From positions 2,631,767 through 2,695,766 of the forward strand of contig OY744469.1 of assembly GCA_963556145.1 (NCBI GenBank): a stretch of DNA of 64,000 nt. Reading direction: 5' to 3'. This DNA is from Hygrocybe punicea. Lineage: Eukaryota; Basidiomycota; Agaricomycetes; Agaricales; Hygrophoraceae. A program made the translations under genes and the position numbers. Shown piece by piece: positions 11,171 through 22,662 of the stretch. The number at the start of each line of letters is the position of its first letter. Position 1 is the first letter of the stretch. The notes beneath the pieces are model-generated. The model was not told the origin of the DNA and did no database searches. It saw nothing but the letters and a program-made list of their open reading frames with translations.

Positions 11171-12508
11171 GCCAGCAAAGGCCCTGGCATGGAACTCCCC
11201 CCTGCCCTTCCAAGGTCCCTGTCCCCATGCTCCTGCCCCCTACCATCAGGGCCTAGCCCCCTCTCTATCCCACCTCCGCCCCCACTGCCTTGCTCGGGAC
11301 TGCCTCCAGATCTGGTGCCCCTGCAGGCTCACACCATCCTAGATGAACAAGGTGTCCCAACAAACCTGTCACCAGAGGATGTCACGCGCATCGCAGATGT
11401 ACTTGAACACACCTGGGCAGAGAACACATGAGAGACCTATGGTACCAGTCTCCTCCTCTTTCACGTCTTCTGCAACAAAAAGAACCTTCCAGAATCCCAA
11501 CGGGCCCCGGCCAGCAGTGTCATGCTGTCCGCCTTCACTGCCACCCTCACAGGCTCCTATGCCGCCAAGTCCATTGGCAACTACCTTTACGGGGTCCGGG
11601 CTTGGCATATCATCCACAGCATCCCCTGGCACCCAAACAACCTCGAAATGCAAGGTATCCTGAAGGCCGCTAATGCCCTCCACCCTTCCTCATCCAAAAG
11701 GAAACCCCATCTCCCCTTCACCATTGACTACATTGTGGCACTCCGGTCCCAGCTCAACCTATCAGCCCCCCTCGATGCTGCCGTCTTCAGCTGCCTCACC
11801 ACAACCTTCTACTCAACAGCCTGCCTTGGTGAGTTCACAGTAAAAAACCTGAAGCCGGGGACCTTTCACAGCTCAACCCATGTCACGCCAGCCCACATCA
11901 CCTCAGTCCATGATCGCAACAACCTGGAAATGACCTCCTTCCACCTCCCCCGCACAAAAACCTCCTCCTCCAGGGAAGATGTCTCCTGGGGAAGACAACT
12001 CAGCAGCTCAGACCCTGAAATGGCCTTGAATAATCACCTCCAGTTAAACCAACCCCCTGTGGATGGCCCTCTCTTCGCTTACTGCCACAGCAAGGGCTTC
12101 CGAGCCCTCACCTAGTGTTGCCGTAGTTTGGTTCCAAACCTAGCCAAACCTGGTTCAAATCCCAAACTGAACCCTAGGTTCAGTCTAAGTTCAGTCAAGT
12201 GCTGAACTGGACCGTGGGTTCAGTTCTGGGTTTTGAGGCCTGCCAGATTTCCTGAATGGCTCCAAACCACGTCCAAACCGTGAACGTGGATATTTTTAAG
12301 GTATTTATTTCATTTGTTTTTCAGATTTCTTTACTTACTTTTTCGTGTTAAACAGTATTATGTGACCATTACCTTACAGGTTTCTTCACCAACACCGCAA
12401 CAACGCAAGGCCAATGAACGCGACACAATGTCGCATTTGTGAATACAGGTAAGTCTCATAAATTTTCTTAACTTTACTAATATTATCTGCCACAGGCAAC
12501 TTGACCGC

Positions 12509-13435
12509 TGTAGAGACTCAACATCCCTCTGAGTCTGTATCATCAATATATCACGAATCCGGATGAACCCGATGTAGATGCGGGTTCTTTGTGGCTTCGG
12601 AACAATAAAGGAAGAAAGATGATCCTAACCTGAGGGGTGTCAGCGTAGAAGTGACGGTGGATAAGTCAGTGTCGGGAGTAGTAGTAAAAGTGGAAATGAA
12701 AGTAAAAATGTAAGCCGCCGTGTAAAACTAAACAAATAACGACGAATCCAGCGATGAACGGAGTGAAAACGGACAAATAATGAAGAACCCAACGATGCCG
12801 ACAATGTCGGGTACGGCGGGTCGGGTCGGGTCAGGTCGGAAACGATGAAAAAATATATGGGAACAGCGATAAAGACAATGAAGTGAACTACAAAAAGGCT
12901 AAGGGTTTACGTGGATGAGCATTTGAAGGGATTAAAAGGGTGGTTCTGACTATATGGAAACGGGGACTAATGGTATCTCTCTTTTGTACAGTCGTCGGGG
13001 ACCATTTTTATAGTACAGGAAACAGTAATCTACTTTCGGACATGTCTATTTCGGCCGATGGTAAGCTACAAAGAAAGGTTGGAATGGGGATGTGGAAAGG
13101 GGGGTTGCAAAGTGATGAGGACAGGAAAATGGAGGGGAGAAGGAATATCCAAGAAAAAGATCTAAAATGTCCTACATATCTCCGAAAGGACAAGGGGATG
13201 CATAAATAAAGTAAGTCCGAAGTCGGGGATTGAGTCCGATGAGATCCATCTTCTAGCATTGGAACTCCGGGGCTGCCGGATTTGGTCCGAGAGCGGCTGT
13301 GATGAAGCGGCATACGTCGGGTCACGTCACGTCGGGTTACGTCGGGTTGGAATGGGAATCAATTGGAGGCATTGGGTACGTCCGGATTCGTGATATATCG
13401 ACGATACGGACTCAGAGGAACGTCAAGTCTCTTCA
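12509..13435 (-). repeat. Interspersed repeat R, copy C, with long inverted ends
   Basis: It is the reverse complement of repeat R-A. Both ends carry inverted versions of a ~58-bp sequence: TGTAGAGACTCAACATCCCT on the left, and its counterpart ending at 13435 (CTTGACGTTCCTCTGAGTCC when read in reverse). This makes it look like a TIR element of 927 bp. The direct flanks show no convincing target duplication. One frame is shared with copy A (NLLSDMSIS...GKLQRKVGMGM), but it is short and I do not call it a gene. Confidence 0.6.
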
Positions 13436-14225
13436 CCAATGCCCTCCAATCGACTTGCATTCGAACCTGACGTAACCCGACGTGACGTGACGTGACGTGA
13501 CCGATGTAACCTGACACATGCCGCTTTGTGACGGCCGCTTTTGGGCCAAATCCGGCAGCCTCATAAGCCCCAGAGTTCCAATTGTAAGAGATGGATCTCA
13601 TCAGACTTGATTCCCAACTTTGGACTTACCTTATTTGTGCATCCCCTCGTCCTTTCAGAGATATGTAGGACATTTCACATCTTTTCATGGATATTTGTTT
13701 TCCCCTCCATTTTCCTGTCTTGGTCGCTTTGCAACCCCCCTTTCCACATCCCCATTCCAACCTTTCTTTGTAGTTTACCATCAGCCAAAATAGACATGTC
13801 TGACAGTAGATTACTCACTCATGTACTATAAAAACGGTCCCTGATGACCATACAAAAAAAAGAGATACCCTTAGTCCCCGTTTCCTCATAGTCAGAATCC
13901 TCTTTTAATCACTTCAAATGCTCGTCCTCATAAACCGTTAGACTTTTATAGTTCCCTTCAACGTCCTTATTGTTGTGCCTTTATTCGTTCATTGTTTCCG
14001 ACCCAACCTGACCCGACCCGCTGTACCCAACATCGTCAGCATCGTCGAGTTCATTGTTATTTATCCGTTTTTAGTCTGTTCATCACCGGATTCATCATTA
14101 TTTGACCAGTTTTACACGGCGGCTTTACTTTTACTTACATTCCCTTCCTTTTACTACTATCCCCAACTGATTATCCACAGTCGACACCCTCAGGTTAGGA
14201 TCATCTTCTTTATTGTTCTGAAGCC
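13436..14225 (+). repeat. Interspersed repeat R, copy B
   Basis: About 790 bp, similar to R-A in the same orientation and abutting R-C head to head, so that together they form a large inverted repeat inside the CAG-core element. It keeps the TATA-like ACTATAAAAACGG (about 13823) and the GACCTGAC-type motifs, but lacks the outer left end of the family. Confidence 0.6.
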
Positions 14226-14277
14226 ACCCCGAACCTGCATCTACACCGCGACCACATCGCGAGCACCACCACAGCAC

Positions 14278-14860
14278 AACATGGATCCCAATGCCAATGC
14301 CAATGGATGCAGGACAGCCACAACACCACCACCACCATCACCACCACCACCGGCAATGGCAATGGCAATGTCAATGTCAATAATGACGATGGCAACAGCA
14401 ACAGCAACAATGGCAACGGCAACGGCAACGGCCAGCAGCAGCAACAGCAGCAACAGCAGCAGCAGCTTGTGCTGCATCAAGCCATCCAACGCCAAGGAAC
14501 CTCGCGAACATGAGCTGACACGTCAACTGATGTGTGGACATCGTTCGTGAGGTATTTGGCACCAAGAAGGATAATTGGAGCGTGGGTGTAGCCCGCGCTC
14601 CCATTTCCACAGCAGCAGCAGCAACAACAGCAATGGCAGCAGCAGCAGCAGCAGTGGCAATGGCAATGACAACGGCAATGGCAATGGCAATGGCAATGGC
14701 AGCCACAGCAGCAACAGCCATGACAGCAGCAGCAGCAATGGTGGCAGCAGCAGCAGTTGCAACAGCAACGGCCACGGCAGTGGCAGCAACAGCGACAGTG
14801 GCAATGGCAATGGCAGCAGCAGCAGCAGCAGTGCCGGATGGCTCCCCTGCAGCCCAACTA
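14278..14860 (+). repeat. CAG/CAA/CAATGG-type trinucleotide core
   Basis: Long interrupted runs of CAG, CAA and GGCAAT units. All frames are open as poly-Gln/Ala/Ser-Asn-Gly or their complements, so the ORFs here are shadows of the microsatellite. The position matches the core of the 58-kb copy and of 51323-51570. Confidence 0.85.
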
Positions 14861-15660
14861 CCTCGCGAAGTGCAGTGCCATATCAATTGATATGTGCCTG
14901 CCATTTGCAAGGAGAACAGAGCTCATGGAGTGAGCCCACCTCGGTCCAGGGTTCAGACCATGTCTGAACCCAGACCGAACGCGGACAGACAGTTCAATGC
15001 CATCTGGGTCCAGGTTTGGCCCAGCACCAAACCGGACCTGAAGTTTGGTTCGTGGTTCCGCCAAAAAGGGTCAGAACCAGACCGAACTGAACTTCAGCAA
15101 CACTATCCTCACCAAATCCAAAATGTTGGAGTGCCTAGCCAAGGCAGCATGCAGGTTGAATGTAGACCCTCTCCAAGGCCATGGCATCTGCATAGGCTCG
15201 ACTTTGGAATACCTCCTTTGAGGCATCCCATTTGAGGTCATGAAGGTCAAGGGGTGCTGGGCCAGCGACTCATTCCTCCTATACCTAAGAAAACACGCAC
15301 AGATCATGGCCCCTTACATGCAAGCTGTTCCTGCCCTGCATGATAGCTTCATCCATCTCACTATGCCTCCAGTCCGCTAAAATGTTTTGTGAGTCCCTTT
15401 TCTCAGCCATCTCCTAAAAAATGGGAACCGATGCTTGCCCGATGCATCGTCGTCCTCCTACCAAGGCACTGGGATTCGCTGCTCATATTGGTTCCTTCCC
15501 ACAGACAGAACCATCCTTCTCGGGGCTGGGAAGCCCTCTGGCTTTCACCCAACCCTCTCTTCACTCACTCTTTCCTTCCCCCAATTCTTACAACTTGAAG
15601 TAGCTACTCTGCCTTGCACCTTCATACCTCTCTTCTACCTTGCAATCTAAGCTTCACCGT

Positions 15661-16310
15661 AATGGACTCTCAAAGAGTGGGGTCTGGCAATCCCCTTTCA
15701 AATTTGGTTTTATTTGTGCGCATGGCAGACTACGAAAGTTTGAGAAGAAATGGTAAATATTTCTGTAACCTCTACCAATACATTTTAACCTTAGCACATA
15801 TAACAAAAGTGTGATAGAACTTCAATCTGCATAACTTGTTTGCAGTAGATTTTAAAAAATCTTGCTACATCTTTCAAACCAATGGAACCACCATTGTTCT
15901 GGGGGGAAATTAGAGTGAAAAAAAAAAATCTGTTGTGAACAATTTGTTCTAAATGTACGTTAGAAGAACCTCTGATAGTTTGATTGGTGATTATAGCAGT
16001 GTGGCAACCTACACAGTTGAGTGGCAAAAGGCTTGCTTATGTAATGTTTGTCAAGCATCAGCAAAGCCTTTTCTGGTAGTCAAAAGTAGTAGAGACTCAT
16101 ATTAAGTGATTTATTGCTTCAGTTTGCTGTGAAAACTAGTTTTAATGTTTGTCAGTAGTATTTCCTGACTTTTCAATTAACTGATATATATTTTATTGCA
16201 CTAAACTGAGGGTGTATCTCATTTATTTTGAGTTGACCACCTGGAACAAGCATGTGCACAGATTTTATAAGCAATTGCCGGACCCCACCAATAGACTCCC
16301 TTACTACACC
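15661..16310. repeat. Possible foldback/MITE with diverged inverted ends
   Basis: GACTCTCAAAGAGTGGGGTC near 15664, followed by GGCAAT and a TTTTATTTGTGCGCATG block, recurs inverted at about 16240-16310 (CATGTGCACAGATTTTATAA, then TTGCCGGACCCCACC). The match is imperfect and the ends are not sharp. The interior is AT-rich without coding sequence. The flanking stretches 15381-15660 and 16311-16929 show no gene that I can support. Confidence 0.4.
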
Positions 16311-16929
16311 GCCGTTTGGCTCACAGCGTCCCTGGGACCTAAAAAAGGCAGCGCTAGAAATAGATGATATTTATTTCTGATCCCGCTGCAAACCCAATCT
16401 AAATTTGGCAGTGGATAGAAGGTGATGAAAATGACATTGTATTCATGGTCATCACAGATCGACTTCTTTACTTATATAATTTTGATCAAATTTAAGTATG
16501 GCCCAGCACCAAATCTTGGGCTGGACCGATCACTGACAGCTCAATGTCGGGTCAACATCAATTCCATGTATATTTGATGTCATGGAAGGACTTAGCGAAA
16601 ATTGTGGAAGGACTTGGCGAAACAAGGTGATATATTCAAACTCCGTCACAACTCCGAGCCCAAATTTTGAACCTTCGCCATGTTCAACTTATTCTCAACC
16701 ACATCGTCTCTCTCCGCCATTCCTCTACACTACCAGGATAAAGAATGGCAAGTACATCCCCTTTTACTATTTTCCTTTACTCTTCTACACTGATTGACTT
16801 CTTTTAACACAGAGGATGATGGGCTGAGTGCCGCCAGAGCAGGAGGAGATTTGGTGTAACTGGCCTGTATATAGTACCAGAAATTGTGCAATAATCACGT
16901 TTCCTGATTTGGTGGTCTATAAAGTTCTA

Positions 16930-19545
16930 TATCAAACACATCAGGACTTTCCACATTTAGTCGGGATCTAAAGTGATTTTTAAAGTTAGCACCAAAATAT
17001 AATCTTTAGATTTACATTTAGGCCTAGCCTAAATATTGAATTTAAGTCACAAATAAATGTATATCTAAATTATTTATTTATTTTCATCTTTAGGTTATTC
17101 TTGCAATCAAAATAATTATCAGATCTATATTGTAAGGGGAAAGTATAATTTAGTTCCAAGTTTACTCAAATTTCTAGTCCAAATTTAGGCATCACCTAAA
17201 GGCAGGCCAAAATTAAAACTTTCGGTAGCGTTAAAATAATAAATTTAATAATTATCAAAATGTAAGATTTTCGGCAGCTATTTAAATTCAAAGTTGTTGT
17301 TAGATCTAAAGCTATTGCCCGCGCCATTGCCCGCTCGTCGCCCACCCATTGCCCACCCATCTCCCAATCTTACCTCACGAGCCCAGCTCCAACGTCAATT
17401 GACATGGTGGTGGGGTTCGTGAGGTGATGACAGAGGTAGGGGAGAGGCAGGTGGGGGAGATGGCGGGGGCGACAAGGGTGTACGGGGGCACGACAGAATG
17501 AGAGCGGGGAGATGGCGGGGGCACGATAGGATGGGAGGGTGATGAGCGTGGGTGATGAGGGTGTGGGAGATGGCGGGGGCACGATAGGATGGGAGGGCGA
17601 CGAGGGTGTAGGTGATGAGGTGTGGGAGATGGCGTGGGCATGGCACGATGGGATGGGAGGAGATGGCGTGGGGGACGAGGGAGTGGGAGGGTGAGGAGAT
17701 GGCGTGGGCGTGGGCGACAAGGGTGTGGCGTGGGCGACGAGGGTGTGGATGACGAGGGTGTGGGAGATGGCGTGGGGTGTGGGCGAGGGAGGTGATGGCG
17801 GAGGTGGCTTGGCGGGAGATGGCGTTGGCGATGAGGGTGAGGGAGATGGCGTGGACATGGGTGAGGGAGATGGCGGGGGCACGATGGGAGGACGACGAGA
17901 GGGTGTGGGAGATTGCGTGGTGATGGGATGGGATGGTGGGGAGATGGCGTGCCAGGCGTGGGTGTGGACGAGGGAGACGGCGCGGGCGGCATGGCCATGG
18001 GGGATCCAATTTTGGATGGGTTAGATGTGGGCGACGAGAGCGTGGGTGACGAGAGTGTGGCGATGAGAGCGTCGCGTGTGCGACGAGGGTGCGGCGTGGG
18101 CGACAAGGGTGTGGGAGATGGCGAGTGTGAGGAGAGATGGCGACGACGACGAGGGAGATGGGAGATGGCGTGGGTGTGGACGAGGAAGATGATGGGGAGG
18201 GCAGAGGTGTGGGCGACGGCTTGGCAGGAAATCGAGGGTGGGAAATGGCGGCGAGGGCGAGGGAGATGGCGTGGGGTGTGGGAGATCGTCATACTTGGGC
18301 AGGGGAGATGCCGGGGATGGGATGAGCGGGAGCGGGAGAGATGGCGAGATGGCGTCACGGTGGGTGTGAGGTCGAAAAAAAAATTGATTGGTTTTGTCGA
18401 CGTCGGAGCTGGGTTCAGGTCATGATTGGGAGGTGGGCGACGGGTGGGCGATGGCTGGGCGATGGGTGGACGACGGGTGGGCGATGGGTGGACGATGGCT
18501 GGGCAATTGCGCGGGCAATAGCTTTAGTTCTGATTGAAATTTGGAATGTTGATAACCCACCTGTGACTCCCGACTCTTCCCACGTCTTAGAGGTGGTGAC
18601 ACACCCTATTACCCCTTCTAATTAGAGGTATATTTTCTGCCGTAGGGCCTCCTTCAATAAACCTGCAATAGCTAAGGGTACTGTAGTTACTAATGTCCTA
18701 TATACGGTAATAACCCATTCCGGAACGTCAGGAACAAGGGCGCTGATGGGCTCGGACTTTCCCGTCACCGTTGCTATGGGCCCGCTAATCACTACCGAGT
18801 CACGCGCGCTCGTCGTCGTCGACAGCGAGCACGATTTATTTACAATCTCGCCGTCTTTTCAAGCGGTTTTTTTGACATATCATAGATATATTGTTTTACA
18901 TACTGTATATAGACTAATATACATGAAAATATGCGAAATAAAAGACAAATAAAAGAAATAAAAAATGATCATACATGGGGTGCCGCCGCCGAACTGGTGG
19001 GTACCCACCTTCGCAGAGGCGTCGCCGTTGGTATACCATCAATGGGGGATGGTGTTGGAGGGTGGGGAGGGGAGCGATGGACGCTGGGGGCGAGGAAGGG
19101 CGCTTGGAGTGGGGGGTGGCAATGGGTGGCAAGGAAGGGGCTGGGAAGGCGAGGTGGATGGGGGAAATAGAGAGGGGATGGATGGGAGAGGGTTCCCGGC
19201 CCCGAACGAGAGGCGGGAAGGGGTAAGTACGTGGGGAAAAAGCAGGAGGGAGGTGGGTACTTACCTACACCCTCGGGGCCCCCCACGGCCCTCCCCATTT
19301 TCCACCATGAATAAAGCAAATGGGGATGTCATCTCAGACATCCCCAGCACCTCCTTCGTCGTTGTTGCCATCCAGATCGGCCCCGTTGTCAAGTCGCGCG
19401 AAGATGGCGGCAATGGTGGTGGCAATGGCGATATCTGTACAGGACTGACAAGTATTATATTTGGCCTTAGGGAATGTGTGGAACAAATGATATGAAGGTG
19501 TTTCATGGAGTGGTAGTGTTTCAAGGAGCCATTGATTACTGTATC
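16930..19545 (+). repeat. Interspersed repeat F, copy 1 (interrupted)
   Basis: 16930-17300 and 18550-19545 match 30335-30680 and 30680-31575 plus a short tail near 32415-32440 (TGTTTCAAGGAGCCATTGAT). A G-rich block (17306-18526) separates the halves and is absent from copy 2. Features conserved between copies include an AT-rich AAATTTAGG segment, ACACCTGTGACTCC, and a 68-codon frame (MGSDFPVTV..., here 18746-18952) that is open in both copies. The class of element is not recognised. Confidence 0.65.
17306..18526. repeat. G-rich minisatellite block with inverted ends, inserted in repeat F
   Basis: The ends CTAAAGCTATTGCCCGCGC (17306) and, inverted, GCGCGGGCAATAGCTTTAG (ending 18526) enclose degenerate tandem units of the type GTGGGCGACGAGGGTGTGGG and GGAGATGGCGTGGGC. 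The inverted similarity may extend outward to about 17275 and 18550. The long open frames on both strands are low-complexity products of the repeat. Its absence from F copy 2 shows that it is an insertion, but a clean target duplication was not found. Confidence 0.6.
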
Positions 19546-19634
19546 TGATTCTTAATTCCAAACATATGGGCACGTGATATGAAGCTTAGCTAAGCTACCA
19601 AATTTCAATTCTTCATCCACAACCCTGTTCAATC

Positions 19635-22476
19635 ATGTCGGGTGGTGCACGATTGCGGCAAAAGAACGCTGTTGCGGGCCCCAGCAACGTCCCTCAGTTT
19701 GATCAGGAAGATGAACACGTTACCGCACTTTATAATAACCCTGTGCGTCTCCTTGCTTGCCAGCGCACAGCTTGTTTTGTGCTGAAGTCACGAATAGAAA
19801 AAACGTAGTGCGCTGGAACAGGTCCTAAATACCGGAAGGGCGAGCGCAATTGTAGTCACTGTGTTGACCACATTGGCCTTTGCCCTACGGTTTTATAAAA
19901 TTAACCACCCAGATCAGGTTGTGTGAGTCGTTAAACCTTTACAGCAATCGCACGACTATATTTACCTCTTGATTAGATTTGACGAGGTCCATTTCGGAAA
20001 ATTTGCCGCGTACTATATTCGACGGGAATATTATTTTGATGTTCACCCTCCTTTGGCGAAATTGCTCTTTGGTCTCGCGGGTTGGTTTGTTGGTTTCGAT
20101 GGTCACTTCAATTTCGAAAACATCGGTGATAGCTATACCGCTAACCACGTTCCATATGTGGGGATGCGAGCTCTTCCAGCTATTCTGGGAAGTCTCACGA
20201 TACCTGTCGTTTTCGGAATAATGAAGGAAAGCGGATATTCCACCATAGTCGCTGCATTTTCAGCTGCCCTTGTTCTGTTTGGTGCGTATCTTTTACGATT
20301 ATTCCATGCCGGCTTACTAACCATTTCAACCAGACAATGCTCATGTTACCCAATCGCGGTTGATTCTACTGGATGCAACCTTGATTTTCTTCATGTCATT
20401 GACGATATATGCATATATCCGATTCCGAAAACTTCGCTACTTGTAAGTATTAGGTCCCTTACTACTCTTCTCGCGTTCATGTCGAATGTACAGAGAGTTC
20501 ACCACCGAATGGTGGACGTGGCTCATTGCGACTGGAGTGTTCATGGCTTGTACCTGGGGTTCAAAAGTCAACGGAGTCCTCACAGTCATAACTATCGGCA
20601 TCGCAGTGTTGATTGATCTTTGGGACATTTTGGATGTTCGCAAGAATAAAACAATGGTGGAAAGGGTATCATTGTCACGTTGAAATTTTCTGACTTTCTG
20701 CGTACTCAGGACCCATTCAACAATCATTTCGCAGCCAGGACGGTGGGATTGATCCTCGTGCCGTTTGTTGTCTATCTTTCGTTCTTCTATATTCATTTTT
20801 CTATCCTTACCCACTCCGGGCCTGGTGACACCTTCATGAGTCCCGCCTTCCAAGAGACCTTATTGGGTAATGAAATGCTTCTGAATAGTCAAGGTAAGTT
20901 CCATATCGTCGAAACTTTTCCCATCGCTGACCACCAATCTGGGATAGAGCTCCGGTATTACGATACTGTGACAATCAAACACAAGGATACGAAGGTGTTC
21001 CTACACTCCCACGTGGAAAGATATCCCTTAAAATACGACGACGGTCGTATCAGTAGTCAAGGTACAGCCCTGCTTCATCCCTCAGCTCAATGCGTTCTCA
21101 CTTGCCTTCAGGTCAGCAAGTCACTGGCTATGGCCACAATGACACGAACAACAATTGGCAAATCATACCCACAAAAGCGCTTCCCGAAACTGGCCGTGGA
21201 CGTGTCGTCCGCCATGAGGATATTATCCAGCTTCTCCATGTGAACACCCAGAGCTTCCTGCTAACTCACGATGTCGCGTCGCCACTTACTCCAACCAATC
21301 AAGAGTTCACTACGTGGCGCAAGGACGATCACACACGTCACAATGATACCCTCTTCCACGTACAGCTTCTAGACGCCCATGATGGCGAGCAGTGGAAGAG
21401 CAAATCAGGTTACTTCAGACTCGTCCATGTCCCAACGAAAGTCTCCATGTGGACACATTCTAAGCCACTTCCGGATTGGGCTTTCAAGCAACAGGAGATC
21501 AACGGAAACAAGAATCCAACAGAAAAAACTGCCACATGGGTTGTCGATGAAATCATCTCTGACGGCAGTACGTTCAACGTTTTCTTGGCATTGGGTTGTG
21601 TTTGTGTTTGATTGTGTTCAGCTGGACAGGACTTGAGAAACCGTACCGGCGACCAGGCTCCGAAAGAGCCTAAATCGGTGAACTTTTTCAAGAAGTTCGC
21701 CGAGCTACAGTTGTTAATGCTGCAGCACAATGCCGGTCTGACGGCTTCGCACCCATACGCCAGTGGTCCTATCAATTGGCCCTTCCTCCTCAGTGGAATC
21801 AGCTTCTGGACTGAGAACGACACTCGAAAGCAGATCTACCTTATTGGGAACCTTGTCGGTTGGTGGGCATGCGTTGTGGCTCTTTCTGTATTTGTCGGCA
21901 TTCTTGGGGCAGATCTTTTGGCGAGACGCAGAGGTGTTGAACCCATCCCTGATCGTAGGCATTCAGATAGTTTGTCTTTTACAAGCTGACAACGTTATCC
22001 AGCCGTCCGCAATCGCCTCTGGAACTCGGCTGGATTCTTTATGCTTGTATGGGGTGTGCATTACGCCCCTTTCTTCCTGATGAATCGCCAGCTTTTCATC
22101 CATCATTATCTCCCCTCTCATCTCGCCTCATCCCTTATCGCTGGTGCGGTGCTCAATTTCATCTTTTCGGAGAGTATCAACTTCCCAATCTCAATCCGAG
22201 GACCAAAAACGCGCCCACGGCCATCGACGTACTCCGATCTAGGCTTGAAGGGCCCTATTACTGTAGCACTGTTTTCTGTACTATTGGTGGCGATGTTCCT
22301 ATACATGGCTCCTCTGACATATGGAACTCCAGGGTGAGCGCTCTTTGATATTAAATTATCTTTATCTTTATATACCTGAACCTTGCAGCTTGGATGGAGA
22401 ATCTGTTAATAGGCATCGACTACTGTCATCGTGGACCTTGCACTTTGCGGCGAAGAAGACCGCCGAAGTTATCTAG
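19635..22476 (+). CDS. PMT4: Protein O-mannosyltransferase, Pmt4 type
   Basis: An ER membrane enzyme of this type moves mannose from dolichyl-phosphate-mannose to Ser/Thr of secretory proteins. I read 11 exons: 19635-19742, 19798-19922, 19977-20281, 20334-20442, 20494-20665, 20710-20893, 20948-21061, 21112-21567, 21622-21954, 22003-22333 and 22389-22476. Frames join at every boundary. Motifs include the acidic FDEVHFGKF loop with the catalytic-type Asp-Glu pair, YFDVHPPLAKLL, the MIR-domain region (YDTVTIKHKDTKVFLHSHV, GQQVTGYGHNDTNNNW, LLTHDVASPLTPTN) and WAFKQQEINGNKN, then C-terminal membrane segments (HYAPFFLMNRQLFIHHYLP). SGPGDTFMS and DVASPLTPTNQE point to the Pmt4 subfamily over Pmt1/Pmt2. 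No damage is seen. Confidence 0.9.
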
Positions 22477-22662
22477 TATGGTTGGGCAGTTGTGTGATAA
22501 TACTGGAACAATTTACATACGTTTCTTCCCTCGCCAAAAATAAAATTTAAGTAGTGGAACCTGTATTATATTATAATAACTTGAAGTCACGCCTTCACGC
22601 GAGTCAGTGCTTCAGACTCGACCAACTTTGAGCTTTTTGGCTCCTGGCGCCAGAACCCTGCT

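Larger units (their letters stand above)
12113..15105 (-). mobile_element. CAG-core hAT-like element (copy 2) in the recombinase
   Basis: It starts TAGTGTTGCCGTAG and ends CAGCAACACTA. The 8-bp flanks are CCCTCACC (12105-12112) and TCCTCACC (15106-15113), a 7/8 match. The arm 12113-12483 matches the right arm of the 58-kb copy in reverse, and 14870-15105 matches its left arm, so this copy is inverted relative to that one. Between the arms lie repeats R-C and R-B (a later insertion) and the CAG/CAA-rich core. No transposase is encoded. Confidence 0.8.
4947..15380 (+). mobile_element. DIRS-like tyrosine-recombinase retrotransposon, split by three insertions
   Basis: Gag-like, reverse transcriptase, RNase H and tyrosine recombinase (YR) segments occur in the order and strand expected for a DIRS-like element. 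They are separated by unrelated blocks at 6808-8447, 9051-10806 and 12113-15105. The first and third blocks carry target-site duplications, and excising any of the three rejoins the protein frame. Removing them leaves about 4 kb. The terminal and internal complementary repeats typical of DIRS elements were not identified. Frameshifts and stops show that the element is dead. Confidence 0.85.
11341..15380 (+). pseudogene. Tyrosine recombinase of the DIRS-like element, split by a hAT-like insertion
   Basis: The coding parts are about 11341-12112 and 15106-15380. Removing 12113-15105 plus one copy of the 8-bp target duplication joins FRALT to KSKMLECLAKAACRL in frame. The N-terminal part resembles the SAM-like core-binding domain (SAFTATLTGSYAAKSIGNYL). 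The C-terminal part carries the catalytic region HGICIGSTLEYLLRG...KGCWASDSFLLYLRKHAQ. The HxxR arginine position reads Cys (TGC, one C-to-T step from CGC). The same change may explain Cys in GCW. A TGA stop lies at 11429-11431. The enzyme would integrate circular cDNA in a live element, but this copy cannot. Confidence 0.8.

Noticed and set aside
12940..13209. 89-residue ORF in repeat R-C as a gene
   Set aside because: Open in copy A too but frameshifted in copy B; short, no domain, lies in a repeat.
17370..18425. Long overlapping ORFs on both strands (up to 327 residues)
   Set aside because: They are products of the G-rich minisatellite; composition is Pro/Ser/His or Gly/Asp/Val only, with no conserved domain or intron signal.
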